Assembly (NCBI RefSeq): GCF_026552795.1
Contig: NZ_JANFPI010000012.1
Span: 1-64,000 of the forward strand
Direction of reading: 5' to 3'
Origin: Ectorhizobium quercum
GTDB lineage: Bacteria > Pseudomonadota > Alphaproteobacteria > Rhizobiales > Rhizobiaceae
DNA: 64,000 bases
In this document: piece by piece, positions 26,860 to 34,513 of the stretch
Layout of the letters: every line of letters begins with the position of its first letter
Numbering within the stretch: position 1 is the stretch's first letter
Notes under the pieces: model-generated
Told to the model about the DNA's origin: nothing
Database searches by the model: none
Seen by the model: the letters and a program-made list of their open reading frames with translations, nothing else
Made by a program: the position numbers and the translations under genes

Positions 26860-28224
26860 TCAGCCGGAATAGCGGAAAGCCTGAACAGGATGGCGGGCCG
26901 GAAGCCGGTCGCCCTCGCCGAACAGCTTGTGGCGCAGCGAACCTTCCGTATAGGCCGTCTTGAACCGGCCCCGGTTCTGAAGCTCGGGAACGACGATGTC
27001 GATGAAGTCCTCGTAGCTCTCCGGCGTCACGATGCGGGTCAGGTTGAAGCCGTCGATATCGGCCTCGTCGACCCAGGATTCCAGCTCGTCGGCAATCGTC
27101 GCCGCGTCACCCGCCAGCGCCGGATAGCGCCCGCCGAGCGCCATTTCGGACAGCAGTTGCCGCCGCGTCAGCCCGCGCTGCTTCGCATGTTCCGTGGCCG
27201 ACTGGATGGCGTTTGTGGGGCCGTAGGGAATGACCTCGTCGAGACCGTATTTCCCGAAATCGATGCCGGTCGAGGCGGAGAAATGCGTCAGCGCCGCCTC
27301 GGGGCTTGCATGGCGCTTGTACTCCGCAAGCTTCTCCTCCGCCGCCTGCCGGCTGCGATCCGGGACGACGGCGATGCCGAGGATGATCTTCACGTCGCCG
27401 GGCCGTCGTCCGGCGGCCACGGCCTGCTCACGGATGCTTTGCACGGCCGCACGCGTCGCCTGCTTGTCGCGCCCAAAGATGAAGACGCATTCGGCATGGC
27501 GGGCGGCGAACTGCTTGCCGCGCGTCGATGTGCCGGCCTGATAAAGAACCGGCGTGCGCTGGCGCGAGGGTTCGCTGAGGTGATAGCCCTCGACCTGATA
27601 GAACTCGCCCTTGTGGGAGATGGGGCGCACTCTGGACGGATCGGCGAAACGGCGGACCTCCCTGTCGCGCAGTACGGCATCGTCCGCCCAGCTTCCTTCC
27701 CAGAGCTTGTAGAGCACCTCCAGATACTCGTCGGCCTGATCGTAGCGCCGGTCGTGCAGGTGAAGCCCCGCCTGGCCGGTGGCGCGGGCCGCGCTGTCGA
27801 GATAGCCGGTGACGATGTTCCAGCCGATGCGGCCACGCGTCAGGTGATCGAGCGTCGAGAAGCGCCGCGCGAACGTATAGGGCTGCTCGCTGTTGACGTT
27901 GACGGTGATGCCGAAGCCGAGGTTCCGCGTCACCGCCGCCATAGCCGAAACGAGCAGGGTCGGGTCGTTGACCGGAAGCTGCACGGATTCGCGCAGCGTC
28001 ACGTCGACATTGCCCTGATAGACGTCGTAGACCCCGACGATATCGGCGATGAACAGGCCATCGAACAGGCCGCGCTCCAGCGTCGCGGCCAGCGAGGTCC
28101 AGTATTCCAGCGTGTTGTAATCGACGGACGTGTCGCGCGGGTGGGTCCACAGGCCATGATTGATGTGGCCGACGCAATTCATGTTGAAGGCGTTGAGGAC
28201 GATCTTCTTTTTCGGGGTGGACAT
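26860..28224 (-). CDS. LLM-class flavin-dependent monooxygenase (NtaA/DszA-like)
   Basis: A 454-residue TIM-barrel monooxygenase using reduced FMN. GAGGAGA precedes ATG 28224. The N terminus (KKKIVLNAFNMNCVGHINHGLWTHPRD) and the segments YWTSLAATLERGLFDGLFIADIVGVYDVY, FARRFSTLDHLTRGRIGWNIVTGYLDSAAR and SGRQRTPVLYQAGTS-like SEPSRQRTPVLYQAGTSTRGK are those of the NtaA/SnaA/DszA group, which oxidises aminopolycarboxylates, dibenzothiophene sulfone and related compounds. It is divergent from ssuD, pointing to organosulfur use such as sulfones or sulfonates. It needs a separate flavin reductase, not identified here. Exact substrate unknown. Confidence 0.9.
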   Translation of the reverse strand: MSTPKKKIVLNAFNMNCVGHINHGLWTHPRDTSVDYNTLEYWTSLAATLERGLFDGLFIADIVGVYDVYQGNVDVTLRESVQLPVNDPTLLVSAMAAVTRNLGFGITVNVNSEQPYTFARRFSTLDHLTRGRIGWNIVTGYLDSAARATGQAGLHLHDRRYDQADEYLEVLYKLWEGSWADDAVLRDREVRRFADPSRVRPISHKGEFYQVEGYHLSEPSRQRTPVLYQAGTSTRGKQFAARHAECVFIFGRDKQATRAAVQSIREQAVAAGRRPGDVKIILGIAVVPDRSRQAAEEKLAEYKRHASPEAALTHFSASTGIDFGKYGLDEVIPYGPTNAIQSATEHAKQRGLTRRQLLSEMALGGRYPALAGDAATIADELESWVDEADIDGFNLTRIVTPESYEDFIDIVVPELQNRGRFKTAYTEGSLRHKLFGEGDRLPARHPVQAFRYSG

Positions 28225-28667
28225 GGTTTCTCCTCGGCCTCGGGAAGGCGGGACCGGCGAACCCGCAGCGGCTGTTGGCCGGCAGCGGCACAATCGCCGT
28301 TCAACCAACCATAAATCCGCTGTCTCTTCGATACATTCCGTTTCGTTTGTCGCAAGCGATGGAGAATTGTTTTTCGTCAACCGGCCCGTGGCCGGGCGCG
28401 CCATCCCTGCATCGCAAGCGGACATGCGGGCGGGGTGAAAACGGAAAAGCGCCGGCGGGCCGGCGGGAAGATACGTCCCCGCGCCGAGGTGACGCGTTTT
28501 CGCGCTCATGTGCCCCTTCAGAAGTTAAACTTCCGCGAGCGGGACAAAATTAGAATGCGATTCCTTAGTGGTCCGGCCGAATGGGCTATCTTCTGGACAG
28601 AGGATGCGCGGGCCGGTGTCGAGGCTGCGGGCGCATCGGCCATCGAATTCGAAAAGGACCCTTTCCC
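28225..28667. promoter_or_regulatory. Divergent promoter region of the two flavin monooxygenases
   Basis: About 440 bp without a gene between the divergent monooxygenase genes. A perfect 13-bp palindrome GAAGTT-A-AACTTC sits at 28521-28533, and a second AT-richer patch (AAAATTAGAATGCGATTCCTTA) at about 28546-28567, 100 bp before ssuD. These are candidate operator and promoter parts for sulfur-controlled expression; no regulator gene lies next to them. Confidence 0.4.
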
Positions 28668-29837
28668 ATGCCCGGAACCGACAAACCTCTGGATTTCCTG
28701 TGGTTCATTCCCTCATCCGGCGACGGCGCCTATCTCGGAACGGATGATCTGAGCCGTCCTGCCGATCCGGGCTATTTCGCCGAGATCGCGAAGGCCGCCG
28801 ACCGGCTCGGCTATTCCGGCGTCCTGATTCCGACGGGCGCAGCCTGTGAGGAATCCTTCGTTCTCGCCGCCAATCTCGCCGCACACACCGAGAAGCTCAA
28901 ATTCCTGGTGGCCATCCGTCCGGGCACCGCCTCCCCGGCCTATTATGCCCGCCTCGCCTCGACGCTCGACCGGGTGTCACACGGGCGCCTGCTGCTGAAC
29001 ATCGTCGTCGGCGGCAGCGCGCAGGAACTGGCCGGCGACGGCATCTTCCTGCCGCATGACGAGCGCTACGACCATGCGGACGAATTCTTCCAGGTCTTCA
29101 ACCAGTTGATCGAAACGGGAAGCGCCCATCTCGACGGGAAATACATCAAAGCGCACCATGCGACCCTCGGCGTGCCGCCGGTGCAGGAACCGCGCCCGCC
29201 GATCTATTTCGGCGGCTCTTCCGACGCGGCAATCGATTTTTCCGCCGGCATCATCGACAAGTACCTGACCTGGGGCGAGCCGCCGGAGCAGGTGGCGGAA
29301 AAGATCGGCCGGGTGCGGGCCGCCGCTGCCGCCAAGGGGCGCAGGGTCACGTTCGGCATCCGCCTGCATTTCATCGTCCGCGAGACGGACGAGGAAGCCT
29401 GGGAGGCCGCCGACCGCCTCATCTCCCGCCTGTCGGACGACACGATCGACGCCGCGCAGAAAATCTTCCGCGACAACTCCGATTCGGTCGGGCAAGCCCG
29501 CATGGTCGCGCTGCATAACGGCCGGCGCGACAAGCTGGAAGTGTCTCCGAACCTGTGGGCCGGCATCGGCCTGGTGCGCTCCGGCGCGGGCACGGCGCTG
29601 GTCGGCTCGCCGGCAACGGTCGCCGCCCGCCTCCGGGAATATCAGGCACTCGGCATCGATACGGTGATCGCATCGGGCTATCCGCATCTGGAGGAAGCCT
29701 ATCGCGTGTCCGAACTCCTGTTCCCGGAACTCGGCCTTGCCGGCCCGCGCAACCCGATCCGTTCGTCCTTCGGCGAAAAGCAGGTGTTCGGCGGCGGCGG
29801 CCATGCCGGCAATATCCGCAGCGCAGCCGGATCCTGA
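28668..29837 (+). CDS. ssuD: Alkanesulfonate monooxygenase
   Basis: A 389-residue FMNH2-dependent monooxygenase of the SsuD type. Start ATG 28668 follows AAAAGGAC. Family features are LDFLWFIPSSGDGAYLG at the N terminus, AAHTEKLKFLVAIRPGTASPAYYARLASTLDRVSHGRLLLNIVVGG and the PPIYFGGSSDAA segment; length matches SsuD. It releases sulfite from alkanesulfonates, making an aldehyde, and works in the cytosol with FMNH2 from a reductase such as SsuE. An FAD/NAD(P) oxidoreductase gene follows 65 bp later. The C-terminal glycine tail (QVFGGGGHAGN) is normal for this subgroup. Confidence 0.93.
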   Translation: MPGTDKPLDFLWFIPSSGDGAYLGTDDLSRPADPGYFAEIAKAADRLGYSGVLIPTGAACEESFVLAANLAAHTEKLKFLVAIRPGTASPAYYARLASTLDRVSHGRLLLNIVVGGSAQELAGDGIFLPHDERYDHADEFFQVFNQLIETGSAHLDGKYIKAHHATLGVPPVQEPRPPIYFGGSSDAAIDFSAGIIDKYLTWGEPPEQVAEKIGRVRAAAAAKGRRVTFGIRLHFIVRETDEEAWEAADRLISRLSDDTIDAAQKIFRDNSDSVGQARMVALHNGRRDKLEVSPNLWAGIGLVRSGAGTALVGSPATVAARLREYQALGIDTVIASGYPHLEEAYRVSELLFPELGLAGPRNPIRSSFGEKQVFGGGGHAGNIRSAAGS

Positions 29838-29902
29838 TCCACCGGTTTCCCATGTCTTGAGTCCGCCGGAGAGACGCTTCCGGCAACAGCAGGAGGCGGT
29901 TC

Positions 29903-31453
29903 ATGTCGAGCCGGAACCATTTTCCCACCGTGGCCGTGATCGGCGGCGGCGTCACCGGCGCGACCGTCGCCTTGCATCTGGCGCGCAGGCTCGGGCAGGC
30001 AGAGACGGCGCACTTCGCCGAAATGGCTTTGGGCCCGCACGGTTCGCAAGGCCGAGCGGCCGTCGCCGACGTTTCGGCGCCCCCTCTGGCGCGAAACAGT
30101 CTCAGGCTGCGGCAGCGCGAAGAGAGAAAAACAGCGCGGATCGTCCTGTTCGAACCACGCGACCGGCTCGGCGCCGGTCTTGCCTACGACACGGCCGAAC
30201 CGGTTCACCGCATCAACGTCCCGGCCGAGCGGATGTCGCTCTTTCCCGACGATCCCGAAAGCTTTGCCCGGTGGCTTACCGTCACCGGTGCGCTGAAGGA
30301 CGATCCGGAAGCCGTCGCCGGCGGCGTTCCCTTTCCCCGGCGCGAAACGTTCGGGCGCTACGCCGCGGCCCAGCTTCAGCCCTTCATCGATGCCGGCGCG
30401 GTCGAACATCGGCGGGTGCGGGCAACCCGCGCCCGCAAGGAGGACGGAGGATGGCGGATAACGGATCAGGACGGGGAAACGCTCGATGCCGATATCCTCG
30501 CTCTCGCCGTCAGCCATCCCGCTCCCGCTCTTCCGTCTTCCCTGCGTCCGCTCGCCGCGCATCCCGGCCTGGTGGCGGACGCCACCCTGCCGGACGCGCT
30601 CGGAAGGATCGGCCCCGAGGACCGTGTGCTCGTCGTCGGCAACGGCCTGACGGCGGCGGACGTGATTGCCGCCTTGAAGCGGCGTGGCCACACCGGCAGG
30701 ATCGTTTCCGTGTCCCGGCGCGGCCTTCGCTCGCGCGGGCACCCCGCCACCGCGCAGGAGCCTTTCGGCGATTTTCTGCATCCACCGGCGCGGCACGCTT
30801 CGGAACTTCTTGGCCGGATCAGACGCGCCATTCGTGAGGCGGAGACCCGGGGCCTGAGCTGGCATGCGGTTCTCGATGCCGTTCGCCAGCAGGCGCAGGA
30901 CATCTGGGCAAGCCTGCCCCTTTCGGAGACACGCAGGCTCGTTCGGCATGTCCGCCCCTTCTGGGACGTACACCGCTTCCGCATCGCCCCGCAGATCGAA
31001 GCGGTTCTCGACCGCGCCATCGCGGATGGCAGCCTCACGGTCAAGGCGGCCTCGATCCGCTCGGCGGAGGCTGATGGCGACACCATCCGCGTTCTTCTGA
31101 AAGAGCGCCGGCGCGCCGACCCGGAGCCGCTCGAGGTTGAGGCCGTCGTCGTGACGACCGGGCCGGCGCATGGCGGCATCCTCGGCTCGCAGCCGCTGCT
31201 GTCGCAGCTTGCCGCGGACGGATACATCGCCCTTTGCCCGACCGGCCTCGGCCTGTGGTGCAACCGCGATTCACAGGCCCTTTCGCCGGACGGGACTGTA
31301 GAGGACGGGCTGCTGATCGCCGGGCCGCTGGCGCGCGGCACGTATGGCGAACTGATGGGGCTGCCGCAAGTGACCGAGCACGCCGTCTTCATCGCGGAAC
31401 AGATCGCAAGCCGTGTCGGGCGGGACATACCGGCACAGGCGAGAATGGCCTGA
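29903..31453 (+). CDS. FAD/NAD(P)-binding oxidoreductase
   Basis: A 516-residue flavoprotein. AGGAGG precedes ATG 29903. The N-terminal dinucleotide fold has VIGGGVTGATVALHLARR (about 12-29), a second fold lies at VLVVGNGLTAADVIAALKRRG (about 235-255). The family (FAD-NAD(P)-binding, YdhS-like) is poorly studied; some act with monooxygenases. Between the first fold and the FEPRDRLGAGLAY segment there is an extra low-conservation stretch of about 45 residues (roughly 30-77), where family members usually go straight from the helix to the next strand. It is co-directional with ssuD and may supply electrons or process products; that is inference. Confidence 0.85.
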   Translation: MSSRNHFPTVAVIGGGVTGATVALHLARRLGQAETAHFAEMALGPHGSQGRAAVADVSAPPLARNSLRLRQREERKTARIVLFEPRDRLGAGLAYDTAEPVHRINVPAERMSLFPDDPESFARWLTVTGALKDDPEAVAGGVPFPRRETFGRYAAAQLQPFIDAGAVEHRRVRATRARKEDGGWRITDQDGETLDADILALAVSHPAPALPSSLRPLAAHPGLVADATLPDALGRIGPEDRVLVVGNGLTAADVIAALKRRGHTGRIVSVSRRGLRSRGHPATAQEPFGDFLHPPARHASELLGRIRRAIREAETRGLSWHAVLDAVRQQAQDIWASLPLSETRRLVRHVRPFWDVHRFRIAPQIEAVLDRAIADGSLTVKAASIRSAEADGDTIRVLLKERRRADPEPLEVEAVVVTTGPAHGGILGSQPLLSQLAADGYIALCPTGLGLWCNRDSQALSPDGTVEDGLLIAGPLARGTYGELMGLPQVTEHAVFIAEQIASRVGRDIPAQARMA

Positions 31454-31612
31454 ACGCCTCGAATTGCGAAAAGTCATTCTAACAATTGCCGCCCGTCGGC
31501 ACGGCCCGGCTTTGAGTGTGGCATAGCCCTCCGCTAAATAACAATAGAGGGGCGTCGCCGCACGGACCGCGGCGGTCGCCTCTGCACCGAACGAGGAACC
31601 GCACGAACCGGG

Positions 31613-32209
31613 ATGACCCTGATGCCGCTCACCCGAAGGCAAGCGCTTGCCGCCCTGCCCTTTCTCGCTCTTGCCGGCACCGGCTTTCCTGCCGGCCCGA
31701 GGGCGGAGACGTTGCCGCCGCCCCGGCTGGGCGGTCCGTTCCGGATGACCACCCACCGGGGCGAGGTCTTGACCGAGAAGGACCTCGAAGGCGCGCCCTA
31801 TGTGCTGTTCTTCGGCTTTACCCATTGCCCGGAAATATGCCCCACGACGCTCTGGGAAATCTCCGAGGACCTGGAATTCCTCGGCCCGAAGGCGGCCAGC
31901 CTGAACGTCTTCTTCGTCAGCGTCGATCCCGAACGCGACACGCAGGAGACGCTTCAGTCCTATGCCGAGGCGTTCGGAAACCGTGTGGTCGCGCTTTACG
32001 GAACGCCGGAAGAGACCGCGCGGATCGCGAGGAACTACAAGGCCGTCTTCCGCAAGGTTCCGACCTCGGACGGCGACTACACGATGGAGCACACCGCGCT
32101 TCTCTATCTGGTCGATGCCGGGGGGAACCTCTTCGACACCGTGCGCTATCAGGAAGACCCGGACGTGCGGCGGCGCAAGCTGGAAGAACTGGCGTCCAAG
32201 GGCGATTAG
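31613..32209 (+). CDS. SCO1/SenC family thioredoxin-fold protein
   Basis: A 198-residue exported SCO protein. A twin-arginine-like signal (LTRRQALAALPFLALAG) is followed by a thioredoxin fold with the copper-binding CPEICP (Cys72, Cys76) and a later conserved His in DYTMEHTALLYL. SCO proteins carry copper to cytochrome oxidase CuA sites or act as thiol reductases in the periplasm. No oxidase genes are near, so a redox role is also possible. The stop codon is part of a long hairpin at 32206-32248. Confidence 0.93.
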   Translation: MTLMPLTRRQALAALPFLALAGTGFPAGPRAETLPPPRLGGPFRMTTHRGEVLTEKDLEGAPYVLFFGFTHCPEICPTTLWEISEDLEFLGPKAASLNVFFVSVDPERDTQETLQSYAEAFGNRVVALYGTPEETARIARNYKAVFRKVPTSDGDYTMEHTALLYLVDAGGNLFDTVRYQEDPDVRRRKLEELASKGD

Positions 32210-32248
32210 AGCATTTCAGCATTTCATGGAAACGCTGAAATGCTCTAA
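32206..32248 (+). terminator. Long hairpin at the end of the SCO gene
   Basis: TTAGAGCATTTCAGC (32206-32220) and GCTGAAATGCTCTAA (32234-32248) pair perfectly over 15 bp with a 13-nt loop; the SCO stop codon lies in the first arm. No T-run follows, so it may be a terminator, an RNA-stabilising hairpin or part of the repeat element that adjoins it at 32265. Confidence 0.55.
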
Positions 32249-32264
32249 CTATGTGTGTCTGCCC

Positions 32265-32304
32265 AATTCCGGACGGAAAACCGCTTCACACTTTTCCTGG
32301 AATT
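32265..32304. repeat. Rhizobiales-type palindromic repeat, copy 1
   Basis: Nested inverted repeats AATTCC (32265-32270)/GGAATT (32299-32304) and GGAAAA (32275-32280)/TTTTCC (32292-32297) flank CCGCTTCACAC. Two further copies with the same core occur at 34471-34512 and 61719-61764. Sequences of this kind are very common between genes in Rhizobiales. Confidence 0.8.
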
Positions 32305-32321
32305 ACGCCCTGGCCAGCCGC

Positions 32322-32777
32322 TCAGGGCTCCGCTTCCGCCAGTGCCTTGCGCAACTGTTCCTCCTCGGCGCAGCCCTTTTCGCCGCACAGAAGCTGAAGG
32401 TAGCGCAGATTGGTCCGCGCCCCGTCGAGATTGCCGGTCGTGATGAAAAGCTCGCCCTGATATTCCAGCGCACCGCGATGGGAGGGATCGAGGAAAAGCG
32501 CCTCGCGATAATACTTTCCCGCCTCTTCATGGCGCCCGAGGCTGCGGTGGCTGTAGCCGAGAAGGTTGTAGAGTTCCGCGTGCTGGACGGTTTGCGTCAG
32601 TTCCAGCAGGGCGGCGATGGCTTTCTCGTGATCGCCACCATAGATCTGCGCCCGGATCGCGGAAATGTCGGGAAGGTCCGAGGACGGCGCGCTGCTGACC
32701 GCCAGCGCGGGCGAAGGGCCGAGCGCAAGCAGCAGAAGGCCCGCGACCAGCCTGCCCCGGATCGCCGCACCCGCCAT
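32322..32777 (-). CDS. Exported TPR-repeat protein
   Basis: A 151-residue protein with a signal peptide (cleavage near ALA, about residue 26) and about two tetratricopeptide repeats (roughly 45-110: EKAIAALLELTQTVQHAELYNLLGYSHRSLGRHEEAGKYYREALFLDPSH). A Cys pair (LLCGEKGCAEE) lies near the C terminus. Such repeats mediate protein contacts; this one would act in the periplasm. Its ATG lies 2 bp after the stop of the ABC ATPase gene, so it is the fourth gene of the importer operon. A role with the binding protein or as a chaperone is possible but not shown. Confidence 0.85.
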   Translation of the reverse strand: MAGAAIRGRLVAGLLLLALGPSPALAVSSAPSSDLPDISAIRAQIYGGDHEKAIAALLELTQTVQHAELYNLLGYSHRSLGRHEEAGKYYREALFLDPSHRGALEYQGELFITTGNLDGARTNLRYLQLLCGEKGCAEEEQLRKALAEAEP

Positions 32778-32779
32778 CG

Positions 32780-33559
32780 TCAGGCCGCCCTGGCGGCGGG
32801 CACGTAATCGCCCATCTGGGAGAGGATGTTGCGCTTCAATTCGGCAAACCGCACATCCGTCCGGTCGCGGGGGAAATCCAGATCGATCCTGATTTCATCG
32901 ACCACGCGGCCCGGATTGGTGTTCATGACGATCACCTTGTTGCTGAGATAGATCGCCTCCTCGACATCGTGGGTGACGAGGATCATGGTCACGCCCTCGA
33001 CGCGCCAGATACGCTGGATTTCCTCCTGAAGGCGCAGGCGCGTCAGCGCATCCAGCGCGCCCAGCGGCTCGTCGAGCAGCAGGATTTCGGGGCGGCTCAC
33101 AAGCCCGCGGGCAATCGCCGCGCGTTGCGCCATGCCGCCGGAAAGCTGATAGGGATAGGCATCCTCGAAACCATTGAGACCGACGAGCGCGATATGTTCG
33201 CGGACGGTCTTTTCCTTCTCCTCGCGGCTCCAGCCGATATTCTGGAGCGCCAGCCCGATGTTCTGCTTCAGCGTCAGCCAGGGCAGCAGGCGGTGATCCT
33301 GGAAGACGATGCCGCGCGACAGGCTCGTGCCGGAAATCCTTTGGCCGTTCAGGAGGATATCGCCGCGGTAATCGTCATCGAGGCCGATGATGAGGCGCAG
33401 CAGGGTCGACTTGCCGCAGCCACTCGGCCCGACGAGCGAGACGAAGCTGCCCGGTTCGACCGAGAAGGTGGCGCCGACGAGCGCGTCGAACGTCTTGTTG
33501 TCGGCCACCTCGTAGCTTTTCGAGACGCTGCTGATTTCCAGCCTGCCGGATGTGCTCAT
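32780..33559 (-). CDS. ABC transporter ATPase, sulfonate/nitrate/taurine type
   Basis: A 259-residue ATPase of the SsuB/TauB/NrtD family. Walker A GPSGCGKST, signature LSGGMAQRAAIARGL, Walker B ILLLDEPLGALD and the H-loop VTHDVEEAIYLS are all intact. AAGGAGATCACC precedes the start. It powers the importer formed with the permease (33590-34432) and binding protein (34514-35608), with which it is co-transcribed. The substrate is probably an organosulfur compound given the nearby monooxygenases. Confidence 0.94.
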   Translation of the reverse strand: MSTSGRLEISSVSKSYEVADNKTFDALVGATFSVEPGSFVSLVGPSGCGKSTLLRLIIGLDDDYRGDILLNGQRISGTSLSRGIVFQDHRLLPWLTLKQNIGLALQNIGWSREEKEKTVREHIALVGLNGFEDAYPYQLSGGMAQRAAIARGLVSRPEILLLDEPLGALDALTRLRLQEEIQRIWRVEGVTMILVTHDVEEAIYLSNKVIVMNTNPGRVVDEIRIDLDFPRDRTDVRFAELKRNILSQMGDYVPAARAA

Positions 33560-33589
33560 GGTGATCTCCTTGTCTTGACGTAAAGCCGG

Positions 33590-34432
33590 CTAGCCGTCGT
33601 AGCCCTGTTTCCAGCGCAGCACCCGGCGCTGTATGGCGAACATGCCGCGGTCGATCAGGAAGCCGATCAACCCGATGATGATCATGCAGACGATGAGCTG
33701 GTCGGTCAGAAGCAGGCCCTGCGCCCGGAAGATCAGGAAGCCCAGCCCTTCCAGACCGCTCAGGCCTTCCGCCACGACCACCAGCGCCCAGGCGAGACCC
33801 GCCGCATAGCGCAGCGAGACGATGATGCTGGGCATGGCGCCGGGCAGGATCACCTGCCGGACCAGCTGCCAGCGGGTCAGCGTCAGCACCTTGGAGAGGT
33901 CGATATAGTTTCGGTCGACGTTGCGGATGCCCTGCAAGGTGTTCAGGAACACCGGGAAGAAGACGGACTTGGCGATCACCACCACCTTCGCCGGCGCCCC
34001 GATGCCGAGCCACAGCACGATCAGCGGCAGCCAGGCGATGCCGGGAATGTGGCGGATGGTGTCGAAGGTCGGGCCGAAGAACCGTTCCACCCGCTGCGAC
34101 AGGCCCGCCGCCACGCCGAGCACGATGGCAATGACCGAGCCGTAGATGAAGGCCTGCCCGACGATGCCGATGCTGGTCGAGATGTCCAGCAGCAAATTCT
34201 GTTTCAGAAGCATCGTCCAGAATGCCTCGACGACGACGGCGGGCCTCGGCAGGAAGACGGAGTCGACCCAGCCGCGGGACGAAGCCGTCTGCCACAGGAC
34301 GAAAATGATCAGCGGCAGGATCAGTCCGGTGAGGTTGATCTTGCCGATCCGCCTGCCGAAAAGTCCGCGAATCGACGTTCCGGACGGGCTCGTCGCCGGC
34401 GTTTCGCCGGCGACCTCGGTTGTCGTGGTCAT
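33590..34432 (-). CDS. ABC transporter permease, sulfonate/nitrate/taurine type
   Basis: A 280-residue inner-membrane permease with about six helices and a complete EAA loop (DLSKVLTLTRWQLVRQVILPGAMPSIIVSLRYAAGLAW). AAGGAAGG precedes ATG 34432. Together with the ATPase and binding protein it forms an SsuABC-like importer. Unlike the permease at 22490 it has its full C-terminal tail (IDRGMFAIQRRVLRWKQGYDG). Confidence 0.94.
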   Translation of the reverse strand: MTTTTEVAGETPATSPSGTSIRGLFGRRIGKINLTGLILPLIIFVLWQTASSRGWVDSVFLPRPAVVVEAFWTMLLKQNLLLDISTSIGIVGQAFIYGSVIAIVLGVAAGLSQRVERFFGPTFDTIRHIPGIAWLPLIVLWLGIGAPAKVVVIAKSVFFPVFLNTLQGIRNVDRNYIDLSKVLTLTRWQLVRQVILPGAMPSIIVSLRYAAGLAWALVVVAEGLSGLEGLGFLIFRAQGLLLTDQLIVCMIIIGLIGFLIDRGMFAIQRRVLRWKQGYDG

Positions 34433-34450
34433 GATATGCCTTCCTTATAC

Positions 34451-34488
34451 GGTCTGGATCGGCAATGAGGGCATTTCCGATCCAGACC
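34451..34488. repeat. Inverted repeat adjoining repeat copy 2
   Basis: GGTCTGGATCGG (34451-34462) and CCGATCCAGACC (34477-34488) form a perfect 12-bp inverted repeat with a 14-bp loop between the binding protein and permease genes. It overlaps the repeat copy at 34471-34512 and could attenuate transcription between the binding protein and the permease, giving more binding protein. Confidence 0.6.
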
Positions 34489-34512
34489 GCTTCACACTTT
34501 TTCTGGAAATGC
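34471..34512. repeat. Rhizobiales-type palindromic repeat, copy 2
   Basis: GCATTTCC (34471-34478) and GGAAATGC (34505-34512) flank CCGCTTCACACTTTTTCT, the same core as at 32265-32304 and 61719-61764. It lies 2 bp beyond the binding protein stop. Confidence 0.75.
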
Positions 34513-34513
34513 T

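Noticed and set aside
29699..31171. 490-codon frame antisense to the flavoprotein gene
   Set aside because: Opposite a clear FAD-binding protein; no motif and atypical composition.
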